Positions 1 to 6,763 of a stretch of DNA of 64,000 nucleotides are shown here, one piece after another. The DNA comes from an uncultured Collinsella sp. GTDB lineage: Bacteria; Actinomycetota; Coriobacteriia; Coriobacteriales; Coriobacteriaceae. How positions within the stretch are numbered: position 1 is the first letter of the stretch; each line of letters begins with the position of its first letter. Below the pieces are notes generated by a model that was not told the DNA's origin, did no database searches, and saw nothing but the letters and a program-made list of their open reading frames with translations. The position numbers were made by a program, and so were the translations under genes. The stretch lies in NCBI GenBank assembly GCA_959602645.1, contig CAUGTZ010000008.1:45617-109616 (forward strand), read 5' to 3'.

Positions 1-973
1 CCATGTCGCAAAGCATTTCGTTATTGACCGTTGCGACCTCGATTCCCATAGTAATCAAGCCCGTGTTGCGTTTTTCATCATGGATACGTCCCCTCCGGGA
101 GGAATGGCCCAGCTCACCGTTGTATTCCAGGTCAAACCGGGCTGCCTCCTGATATGCATCGCAAACTGCATGGGGCATCCCCGAGATTGTCTGCGCGCGA
201 TCATCAAACTCGATCTTGTAGTCGGTCTTAAAGGGACCGCAGGCAAATCCGCCATAGGGAAACGGAAGCGAAAACAGGGCGAGCATGATGCACTCCATGG
301 GCGAGCGCAGGTTTTCTGACAAGTAGGGACACAGACGCTGCAATTGTTTGGCCACATTCCCCTTGCATGCCGCAAGGTAATCTGCCAGGCGATTGGGTGT
401 CAGCACCGGCTCGACTTCAAAGTAGCCCACGTCTGTCGGTTGGTCCTTGTCCTTTGCAAGTTTGTTCACAACGGGCGAGGTGTAGGGAGGCAGATACTTC
501 CCGCGGTCGCTCAGTGAAATCTTGGAGCACAGTTCCTGGGCCAGGGCAAACGCTTGAATGCAGCCGATCTCGCGTGCAACGGCAACACAAAGGGCCTCGG
601 GAGATAGACTGTACACCCCCGGTTCCACCTCTAGAATCGAGCCGGCAGGCAACTCGGAGCATACGGACCAACTCACGCCAAGAATGCGGCGGCGCTGTGC
701 TGCAGACCCTACCAGCAAACACAAATCCTCTTGCACCTCGCCGCTTGCGGCCCCAATCCGCACCAAGTCGGGAAGATAGATGTCCTCGGTCGAGGGCGAT
801 GACGTGCGCAGCACACGGCGCTCCTCATCGGGACCGAGGTCCCTCCAGCTTATGTAGCCCATCTGCCGGCGCTCGGCGCGAATCATGCGTAGCGCCGAGG
901 CGCCTGTTAGGATTACGGAAGCCGCTAGCTGATCGTCTGTCGGCTCGTTGCGCCGCTCAATCTTTACTGCCAC
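1..973 (-). CDS. Hypothetical protein, 3' end beyond window
   Basis: An open frame on the minus strand runs from a GTG at 971-973 off the left edge (about 324 codons visible, no stop). The start is supported by an AGGGGTGG Shine-Dalgarno-like stretch just upstream and by the 10-bp gap after the comF stop, which suggests a comF-linked transcript. The protein begins MAVKIERRNEPTDD. It has no signal peptide or membrane segment, and a cysteine-containing middle region around SENLRSPMECIMLALF. The mixed polar composition and ordinary codon use argue for a real gene. I do not recognise the family. The LRSPMEC stretch is reminiscent of small endonuclease-like or late-competence-linked proteins, but that is only an impression. 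Confidence 0.75.
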   Translation of the reverse strand, partial: MAVKIERRNEPTDDQLAASVILTGASALRMIRAERRQMGYISWRDLGPDEERRVLRTSSPSTEDIYLPDLVRIGAASGEVQEDLCLLVGSAAQRRRILGVSWSVCSELPAGSILEVEPGVYSLSPEALCVAVAREIGCIQAFALAQELCSKISLSDRGKYLPPYTSPVVNKLAKDKDQPTDVGYFEVEPVLTPNRLADYLAACKGNVAKQLQRLCPYLSENLRSPMECIMLALFSLPFPYGGFACGPFKTDYKIEFDDRAQTISGMPHAVCDAYQEAARFDLEYNGELGHSSRRGRIHDEKRNTGLITMGIEVATVNNEMLCDM

Positions 974-983
974 AAAACCACCC

Positions 984-1790
984 CTACCAAACGCGTGCGA
1001 TAGCGAGGCCATCGACTGCTGCAGCGCCGGCACGCTTGAGTTCCGCCGAAGCCGCAGCCATCGTCGCGCCCGTGGTGATAACGTCATCGATAAGCAGTAG
1101 GCGGCGGCCGTGCACGTCCTCAACCGTCTCGTACATGCCTTGGGCACGCTCGCGGCGCTCCTCACGACCGAGTTCGCGCTGGTCGCCATGACCGTACTTG
1201 ACGAGGGCATCGAGCAGAGGGACACCCGACAGCTCGCAAAATGGGCGCGCAATGGCCTCCATATGATCGAAACCGCGCCGCCGAAACGCTGCCGCCGTCG
1301 CAGGCACAAACACCACCGCATCCGCACTGGACAGCACACCTCCTAAGCGTTCGGGCGCTACGATCTGGGCATGCAGGGCGGTGTCGTAGAGCAGCTCCGC
1401 CAGATACGGAGCCAGACGTCGCTCGCCCGCGTCCTTGTAAGCTTTAATGATGCGCGGCAGCGGATGCGCATAGACGGCGCACGCCAAGCAGCGGTCGAGC
1501 GCCTCCGACATTGCCGAGGACGTGCCCTCGACCGAACACTCAGTGCACAGCAAATCCCCAAACGGGGCGCCGCATCGGGTACAGCTATGACGTGGGTCGA
1601 TGAGCGTGAGCGCGGCCAGACAGTCTTGGCAAATAAGCGCACCGGCGCGCTCGCAGCCGGCACATCGTGTTGGCGACAATGCCTCGAGCGCCTCGTGTGC
1701 CGCCCGCTCGGCAAACGGTAGTAATTCGTCCGCAAACGGTAGGGCACCGGCACCCTGCAGACAGCTCAATATGTTCAGATGGCTCTTCAA
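984..1790 (-). CDS. comF: ComF-family phosphoribosyltransferase-like protein
   Basis: 268 aa from a TTG start; no in-frame ATG lies near the N-terminus. The N-terminal third carries a cysteine-rich zinc-ribbon-like region (CAGC around residue 43, then CQDC, CTRC and CTEC). The C-terminal half holds the phosphoribosyltransferase signature RLLLIDDVITTGATM, where the acidic pair and following Thr/Gly residues bind the PRPP phosphate. ComF-family proteins act in late competence DNA uptake in Gram-positives, but many homologues sit in genomes of unknown competence. The length is usual for the family. The ribosome site lies in the 3' arm of a perfect 12-bp hairpin (1794-1829). The downstream unknown gene starts 10 bp after the stop. 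Confidence 0.87.
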   Translation of the reverse strand: MKSHLNILSCLQGAGALPFADELLPFAERAAHEALEALSPTRCAGCERAGALICQDCLAALTLIDPRHSCTRCGAPFGDLLCTECSVEGTSSAMSEALDRCLACAVYAHPLPRIIKAYKDAGERRLAPYLAELLYDTALHAQIVAPERLGGVLSSADAVVFVPATAAAFRRRGFDHMEAIARPFCELSGVPLLDALVKYGHGDQRELGREERRERAQGMYETVEDVHGRRLLLIDDVITTGATMAAASAELKRAGAAAVDGLAIARVW

Positions 1791-1793
1791 GAC

Positions 1794-1829
1794 ACAACCC
1801 TCCCTACGTTCGGTCGCAGGGAGGGTTGT
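1794..1829 (-). promoter_or_regulatory. Perfect hairpin covering the comF ribosome site
   Basis: A 12-bp perfect inverted repeat (1794-1805 with 1818-1829) and a 12-nt loop. On the minus strand its 3' arm is AGGGAGGGTTGT, so the AGGGAGGG Shine-Dalgarno of comF is fully paired. The TTG start follows after about 7 nt. No T-run follows, so a plain terminator is less likely than translational masking, although a weak terminator for the upstream ricT transcript remains possible. Confidence 0.6.
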
Positions 1830-1892
1830 TGATTCGGCGCTATGATACCCCGATGCGCTCGGGGCAAGGCGGGCTAAATCCGCTCGCGGGCG

Positions 1893-3593
1893 TTATTCGC
1901 CGGCGGGCGGTTGTGGTGCGGACGAAGACGGGGTCGAGCCCTCGCCACCATCCTGGCGCGGCTTGCGGGAACGGCGACGGCGACGGCGCTTTTGACCCTG
2001 GTCGGCCGAGCCCTCGCCACCGCGATCCTCGCGCGGCTCGCGCTCATCGCGAGCGGCGCCACGCGAAGCCTTGGCAGCCGCTCCCCCGCCATCCCCGGGA
2101 CGACGACGTGTGACCTTGACCTCGCCATCCGAGACCTGATCGGCCACGGAGGGCACTGAGGGCTTCTGTTGCGCGCCCGAGGAATGGCGACGGCGCGGAC
2201 GCGGCGCGCGCTCCTCCTCGCCACGTGACTTGCCGCCCTTGTCGGCAGGTGCATCGGAGGCCGAGGGGCCCTTGGAAGCGGCACCGGCCTCGCGAGCAGC
2301 TGCGGCGCGGAAGGCGTCCTCGCGCTCCTCGCTCGACAGATGACGACGGCGGCGACGTGTGGGGTTCATGCCACCGCCGCGATTCTGCTGCTGGGGCTGC
2401 TGAACCTCGCGCTCGCGAGAGGCGTTCTTGCCCGCGGCTGCAGCCTCGGCAGCATCGCCCGAGCCCGCGCGCTTGCGACGACGACGGGCACCGGCGGCCT
2501 CCTCGGCCTCGGGTGCCTCGGCCTTACCACGGCCCTTTCCGCGGCCACGGCCCTCGCCCTGACTCTGAGCAGCGCGGGCATCGGAATCGGCATCGCGACG
2601 ACGGCGCTTGGGCATCGACGTGCCAGCAAGACGGTCGGCGCTCGACAGGCCATCGCCCACGTCAACGCCGTTCTCGCGATCGAGTTCCATGAGCGCCAGG
2701 CGCATCTCGGGCGATTCGATGCGCTCGAGCACGTCGCGCGTCACGCAATCGGGGCGGCAGTTGCAGCCCTGCTCGGCAGCCTTCTTTTTGCAGCCCTCCG
2801 AGCAGGTCATATCGGCCAAGTTGACCTTAAAGACCTTGCCGTTCTCCAGACGCAACACCAGCTGCTCGCGCGGCGTGTCATATTCCTGGATACGCGCCTT
2901 GCCGAGCGGCGTATCGATGAGCGTCTTCTTTTTGGGCGCACGGCTCTTAAAGTCCTTGTAGGCCTCGAACTCATAGCGCAGGCAGCACATCAGGCGGCCG
3001 CAAACGCCGCTGATCTTGGACGAGTTGAGCGGTAGGTCCTGCTCTTTTGCCATGCGAATCGAGACGGGCTCAAACTGTCCGCCAAAGCGCGTGCAGCAGA
3101 GCTCCTGTCCGCACTGGGCATAGCCGCCCACCAGGCGGGTCTCGTCGCGCACGCCGATCTGGCGCATATCGACGCGAATGTGCAGCGTCGAGGACAGGTC
3201 CTTGACGAGCTGACGAAAATCGACGCGCTCCTCGGCCGCAAAGTAGAACACGGCCTTCTCGCCGCCAAACAGGTACTCGACGCCGACCGGCTTCATCTCG
3301 AGGTCGAGCTCCTTGACCAGGCGGCGGAAGTCGACCATGGCCTCGTCGCCCTGGATGGCCAGGTCGTCGGCAAGCTGCAGGTCGATGTCGCTCGCCACGC
3401 GCAGCACGGGCTTGAGCGGCTGACCGATCTCGTCTTGCGGCACCTCGAAGGGATCGGCCGTGACCAGGCCGATCTCGGTTCCGCGCTCGGTGGAGCAAAT
3501 GGCATAATCGGCCTCGAGGATATCCAAATCCTGCGGATCGAACCACAGGTCGCGCGAGGCGTAGGTAAACTTAACGGGTACGACTAACGGCAT
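1893..3593 (-). CDS. ricT: PSP1-domain protein RicT/YaaT with long charged tail
   Basis: 566 aa. Residues 1-260 match the PSP1/RicT (YaaT) family, with the conserved cysteine motifs CGQELCC (Cys161, 166, 167) and CGRLMCC (Cys198, 203, 204). In Bacillus these belong to the RicAFT complex, which binds Fe-S clusters and influences RNase Y action, competence and sporulation. A second cysteine cluster follows (CSEGC and CNCRPDC, residues 264-283). From about residue 300 to the end the protein is a low-complexity Arg/Lys/Ala/Gly/Glu-rich tail, roughly doubling the usual family length of about 270-300 aa. The start overlaps the holB stop by 10 bp. The tmk-holB-ricT order is typical of Firmicutes-type genomes. 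Confidence 0.9.
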   Translation of the reverse strand: MPLVVPVKFTYASRDLWFDPQDLDILEADYAICSTERGTEIGLVTADPFEVPQDEIGQPLKPVLRVASDIDLQLADDLAIQGDEAMVDFRRLVKELDLEMKPVGVEYLFGGEKAVFYFAAEERVDFRQLVKDLSSTLHIRVDMRQIGVRDETRLVGGYAQCGQELCCTRFGGQFEPVSIRMAKEQDLPLNSSKISGVCGRLMCCLRYEFEAYKDFKSRAPKKKTLIDTPLGKARIQEYDTPREQLVLRLENGKVFKVNLADMTCSEGCKKKAAEQGCNCRPDCVTRDVLERIESPEMRLALMELDRENGVDVGDGLSSADRLAGTSMPKRRRRDADSDARAAQSQGEGRGRGKGRGKAEAPEAEEAAGARRRRKRAGSGDAAEAAAAGKNASREREVQQPQQQNRGGGMNPTRRRRRHLSSEEREDAFRAAAAREAGAASKGPSASDAPADKGGKSRGEEERAPRPRRRHSSGAQQKPSVPSVADQVSDGEVKVTRRRPGDGGGAAAKASRGAARDEREPREDRGGEGSADQGQKRRRRRRSRKPRQDGGEGSTPSSSAPQPPAGE

Positions 3594-4711
3594 TTCAGTG
3601 CCTTCCTGATATCGAACAGCATGACCTCGATGGCCAGCTGGGGAGTAACGTTTCTGGCAATGTTGCGCTCGGCGGTCGCGACTGCCTCGAGCGCCCGCGT
3701 GGCACCCGCAACATTGGTCGCGGCGGCAAGCCGCCCGATCGTGTCGCGCACGTCCTCGTTCACTACGTCGGCTGCCTCGTCCTGAAGCGTCAGCAGCACG
3801 TCGCGCATAAGCGTCCGCGCGCTCGCCAGCGCTTCCATGATACCCGAACGCTCGCGCGCGTTGAGTTCGCGCTTGTTGCGGTCCTCAAGCTGCTTCAATG
3901 CTCCACGCGACAGGTAATCGGCGTTTTGCTCGAGCACCTTTTCCTGCGTGGACTTGACCTCGGCGAGCGGCGCCCTAACGGCGACGATGAGCGACTTGGC
4001 GCGGCTGAGCACGTCGGCCTCGTCGGCGGCGATGAGCGAATCGATGGCACGGACCATCTGGCGGCGAGCATCCTGGCGCTCGGCGCTCTTGAGGAACTCG
4101 ATGCCGCGCGTGGGGCTTCCCGCTACGGCAACGGCCATACGGCAACGCGCAGGGTCCTGACCGGTGGCACGGCTCACGGCCTGCGCGGCGACGGCGGGCG
4201 ATACCAGCCGAAACGGCACGCACTGGCAACGACTCACGATAGTGGGCAGCATCACGTCTGCCGAGGTGCCCAGCAAGATGAACATAACGCCCTCGGGCGG
4301 TTCCTCGAGCGTTTTGAGCAGCGCGTTGGCGGTGTTGGCGCGCAGCTGCTCGGCACGGTCGATGATGTAGACCTTTGCCTTGGCGCGGATGGGCGCCAAG
4401 GGCACGTCGTCGAGCAGCTCGCGGGTCTGGGCGATGAGATAACCCGTGGCGCTCTCGGGCGTGTAATAGTGCACGTCAGGATGCGTATGGCGCGCGACGC
4501 GCACGCAGCTGTCGCACGAGCCACAGCCGTCCCGCTCGCACAGGAATGCCTGGGCAAGCGCCCATGCGGCGTCGAGCTTACCGGCACCGGGCGCGCCCAA
4601 GAACAGGTAGGCGTGCGATGCGCGGCCGCTTGCGATGGCGTTGGTCAAAAAGTCGCGCACGCGCTGTTGGGTGTCGAGCTTGGCGAGCAGGCTTGCCTGA
4701 GCGGGGGCCAT
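3584..4711 (-). CDS. holB: DNA polymerase III delta-prime subunit
   Basis: 375 aa with the start placed at MAPAQASLLAKL. That ATG lies one base after the tmk stop (TAA C ATG), whereas a longer frame would run into tmk. The protein is a clamp-loader AAA+ ATPase: a P-loop variant FLGAPGAGK near residue 40, the zinc-binding cysteines CERDGCGSCDSC near residue 66, and the sensor-1 SRC motif VSRCQCVPF. HolB works in the tau/delta/delta-prime complex that loads the beta clamp. It is translationally coupled to tmk upstream and overlaps ricT by 10 bp downstream, so the three genes probably share one transcript. Confidence 0.9.
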   Translation of the reverse strand: MAPAQASLLAKLDTQQRVRDFLTNAIASGRASHAYLFLGAPGAGKLDAAWALAQAFLCERDGCGSCDSCVRVARHTHPDVHYYTPESATGYLIAQTRELLDDVPLAPIRAKAKVYIIDRAEQLRANTANALLKTLEEPPEGVMFILLGTSADVMLPTIVSRCQCVPFRLVSPAVAAQAVSRATGQDPARCRMAVAVAGSPTRGIEFLKSAERQDARRQMVRAIDSLIAADEADVLSRAKSLIVAVRAPLAEVKSTQEKVLEQNADYLSRGALKQLEDRNKRELNARERSGIMEALASARTLMRDVLLTLQDEAADVVNEDVRDTIGRLAAATNVAGATRALEAVATAERNIARNVTPQLAIEVMLFDIRKALKCR

Positions 4712-4712
4712 G

Positions 4713-5396
4713 TTACTCGGCCTCCTGGGCAAGCGCGGCGGCGACGGCATCCTGGGGGATGTCGAGGCCGTAGGCGCGAACCTGCTCGACCGTCTTCTCG
4801 AAGACTTCCTCGATGGGCGCGGTGGCGTCGATGAGTTTTACGCGGTTTGGCTCCTCGGCGGCAATGCTGCAAAATCCCTGGTAGACACGCTCTTGGAATG
4901 CCATGCCCTTGGCCTCCATGCGGTCTGCCGCACCACGGGCGGCCATGCGCAGCGCCGCCTGCTCGGGCGTGATGTGATAGACGAGCGTGAGCGCCGGGTG
5001 CGTTCCCGCGACGGCCAGGTTGTTGGCATCTCGCACCATCTGGCAATCAAGGCCGTCGGCAAATGCCTGGTAGCAGGTCGTGGAATCGTAGAAGCGATCG
5101 CACAGGACCACCTTGCCGGCTGCGAGCGCGGGGGCGATGACCTCGTGCACCAGCTGGGCACGCGCAGCCTCGTAGAGCAGCAGCTCGCAGGTGTCGCCCA
5201 TCGCCGTATTGGCGGGGTCGAGCAGCAAGGCGCGAATCTTTTCGCTGATGGCAGTGCCACCCGGCTCACGCAGGGTCACAACCTGGTAGCCAACGAGCTC
5301 GAGTGCACGGGCAAGTAGGCGCGCCTGCGTGGACTTGCCGGCGCCGTCGACACCCTCGAGCGTGATAAAGCTATGTTGAGCGGGCTCAAAAGCCAT
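4713..5396 (-). CDS. tmk: Thymidylate kinase
   Basis: 227 aa. dTMP kinase phosphorylates dTMP to dTDP in DNA precursor synthesis. The P-loop EGVDGAGKST lies near residue 14, the DR motif CDRFYDST near residue 105, and a LID-like region follows. The length agrees with bacterial Tmk (about 205-230 aa). It is the first gene of the leftward tmk-holB-ricT cluster. The upstream gap to the next rightward gene holds palindromic repeat DNA. Confidence 0.95.
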   Translation of the reverse strand: MAFEPAQHSFITLEGVDGAGKSTQARLLARALELVGYQVVTLREPGGTAISEKIRALLLDPANTAMGDTCELLLYEAARAQLVHEVIAPALAAGKVVLCDRFYDSTTCYQAFADGLDCQMVRDANNLAVAGTHPALTLVYHITPEQAALRMAARGAADRMEAKGMAFQERVYQGFCSIAAEEPNRVKLIDATAPIEEVFEKTVEQVRAYGLDIPQDAVAAALAQEAE

Positions 5397-5498
5397 GGGC
5401 GCAGTCCCTTCCTACAAGGCGCGTAAATGCAGATATATCAACCAAGCCATGATACCCCAGTGCTCGGCGCGTCCCCAATGGCTAAAGGTGCCTTTCCA

Positions 5499-5567
5499 AA
5501 GTTGCGGTGAAATAGGGACTGATTGAAGCTCTGAGACCGCCAAACAGTCCCTATTTCACCGCAACTT
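5499..5567. repeat. Long intergenic hairpin repeat, TTGCGGTG type
   Basis: A perfect 22-bp inverted repeat (5499-5520 with 5546-5567) around a 25-nt spacer. The arms begin AAGTTGCGGTGAAATAG and end GGGACT. Related copies occur at 61556-61624 and, as a half copy, at 63142-63175. It sits between tmk (leftward) and a rightward gene and has no clean T-tract. Confidence 0.8.
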
Positions 5568-5592
5568 ATGATGGGGAATTTTGAGCGGTGGG

Positions 5593-5598
5593 TATAAT
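5593..5598 (+). promoter_or_regulatory. Candidate -10 box for zinc-ribbon gene
   Basis: A perfect TATAAT lies 38 bp upstream of the ATG at 5636, preceded by a TG two bases away. No convincing -35 was seen at 16-18 bp. Transcription would start near 5605, giving a short leader that begins just after the hairpin repeat. Confidence 0.5.
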
Positions 5599-5635
5599 CG
5601 TCGTATTGCATTGAAATGTGGCGAAAGGAGTGGCA

Positions 5636-6619
5636 ATGTCTCGGTATTGCGCCTCGTGCGGCAAACTTCTTGCAGATGATGCCAAGTTCTGCACCTCGTG
5701 CGGTGCACCCGTTGAGCAAACAACCGCGAGCGATAGCCAGCCCGCTTTTGAGCAGACCGGTTCCCTCGATACGCCGCAAGCCAAGGCGGACGACCCCCTC
5801 GCCTATCGCCCCGACCCCGCCGCAGGCCCCGCGACCGTCGAGACCACGCAGCGCATACCCGTCGCGAGCGGTTCGTCCCAACAGCAGCCGGCTCCCGCAT
5901 ACGCGCCCGCTTCGCCACAGACCCCCGCTCCCAAAAAGAGCGGCACCGGGCCGCTTATCGCCGTTATCGTTGTGCTGGTGGCGATCATCATCGCCCTGGT
6001 CGTTTTCTTTGTGATCAAGCCTTTCGACAACGCCGCCACGCAGACGACGGCCGAGGTAGCTAAGCTGCACCATGACGTCGACGACGATGACCTAAAGCCT
6101 CTCGGCGATCCCAACAGCCTGTACGACGATGATGACGATGACGACGAGGATGGCGGCGAAGCAACGCTCTCCGAGCAGAACCTCTACCGCCGACTGAGCG
6201 AATACTACGACCTGCTCGAAGACCTCGACAACTACGTCCGTGGCTGCGCACAGAACTTCAACGGCAGCTATCTGGAAGAGGATCGAACCACCCGTCAAAA
6301 TCTCGCCGACGTCGCCGAGCGCACGGAGGACACCATCGAGCAGTATTACGACATCGTCGAGGACCTGGACGTCCCGACGAGCTCCAAGAACTACAGCTCC
6401 TGGAAGGACATCATCGCCCTGTACGACGACCTGGATCACCGCATTGACGCAATCTGTGATGCCTGGGAGATCAGCCTGAAATACGCCAAGCCTGCGGACC
6501 ACAAGAATGAGATCGTGGCGCCGCTGTCACGCGACAACGTGGCGGGCACCAATGACAATAAGTACCGTCTAGACTTTGAGGAGCGCTATCCCGGCGCCAA
6601 ACCCGTCGAAGTGAACTAG
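5636..6619 (+). CDS. Membrane protein with N-terminal zinc ribbon
   Basis: 327 aa. The start at 5636 is preceded by GGAG at a 5-bp distance. The N-terminus is a zinc ribbon with two CxxC knuckles (YCASCGK and FCTSCGA). A Pro/Ala/Gln-rich linker and one strongly hydrophobic helix near residues 100-125 (GPLIAVIVVLVAIIIALVVF) follow. Then comes a very acidic stretch (DDDDDDDED) and a soluble, probably extracellular C-terminal domain rich in Tyr and Asp. Such zinc-ribbon/single-helix proteins are common in Actinobacteria and Firmicutes, and their function is not established. Repeat and terminator DNA bounds it on both sides, so it is probably monocistronic. Confidence 0.75.
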   Translation: MSRYCASCGKLLADDAKFCTSCGAPVEQTTASDSQPAFEQTGSLDTPQAKADDPLAYRPDPAAGPATVETTQRIPVASGSSQQQPAPAYAPASPQTPAPKKSGTGPLIAVIVVLVAIIIALVVFFVIKPFDNAATQTTAEVAKLHHDVDDDDLKPLGDPNSLYDDDDDDDEDGGEATLSEQNLYRRLSEYYDLLEDLDNYVRGCAQNFNGSYLEEDRTTRQNLADVAERTEDTIEQYYDIVEDLDVPTSSKNYSSWKDIIALYDDLDHRIDAICDAWEISLKYAKPADHKNEIVAPLSRDNVAGTNDNKYRLDFEERYPGAKPVEVN

Positions 6620-6637
6620 CGCTTTGTCGTTCCCGAG

Positions 6638-6695
6638 CCGGCAGTTAGGGACGTTCCTAAACTGCCGGCAGAAAAGGAACGTCCCTAACTGCCGG
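6638..6695. repeat. Double hairpin repeat, CCGGCAG stem
   Basis: A 21-bp perfect inverted repeat (6638-6658 with 6675-6695). It can also be read as two smaller hairpins sharing a central CTGCCGGCAG. Each has a CCGGCAG/CTGCCGG stem and a loop with the sequence GGAACGTCCCTAA or its complement. Single units with the same stem occur at 40694-40724 and 63103-63136. Confidence 0.8.
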
Positions 6696-6697
6696 AT

Positions 6698-6736
6698 AAA
6701 AAACGAGCGAGGATTTTGAGGTCCTCGCTCGTTTTT
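6698..6736. terminator. Bidirectional intrinsic terminator
   Basis: A CGAGCGAGGA/TCCTCGCTCG stem of 10 bp is flanked by A-runs on the left and T-runs on the right, so it can end both the rightward zinc-ribbon gene and leftward topA. Confidence 0.9.
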
Positions 6737-6763
6737 GTTTTAGGTGATGTTTCGACCGTGCGG

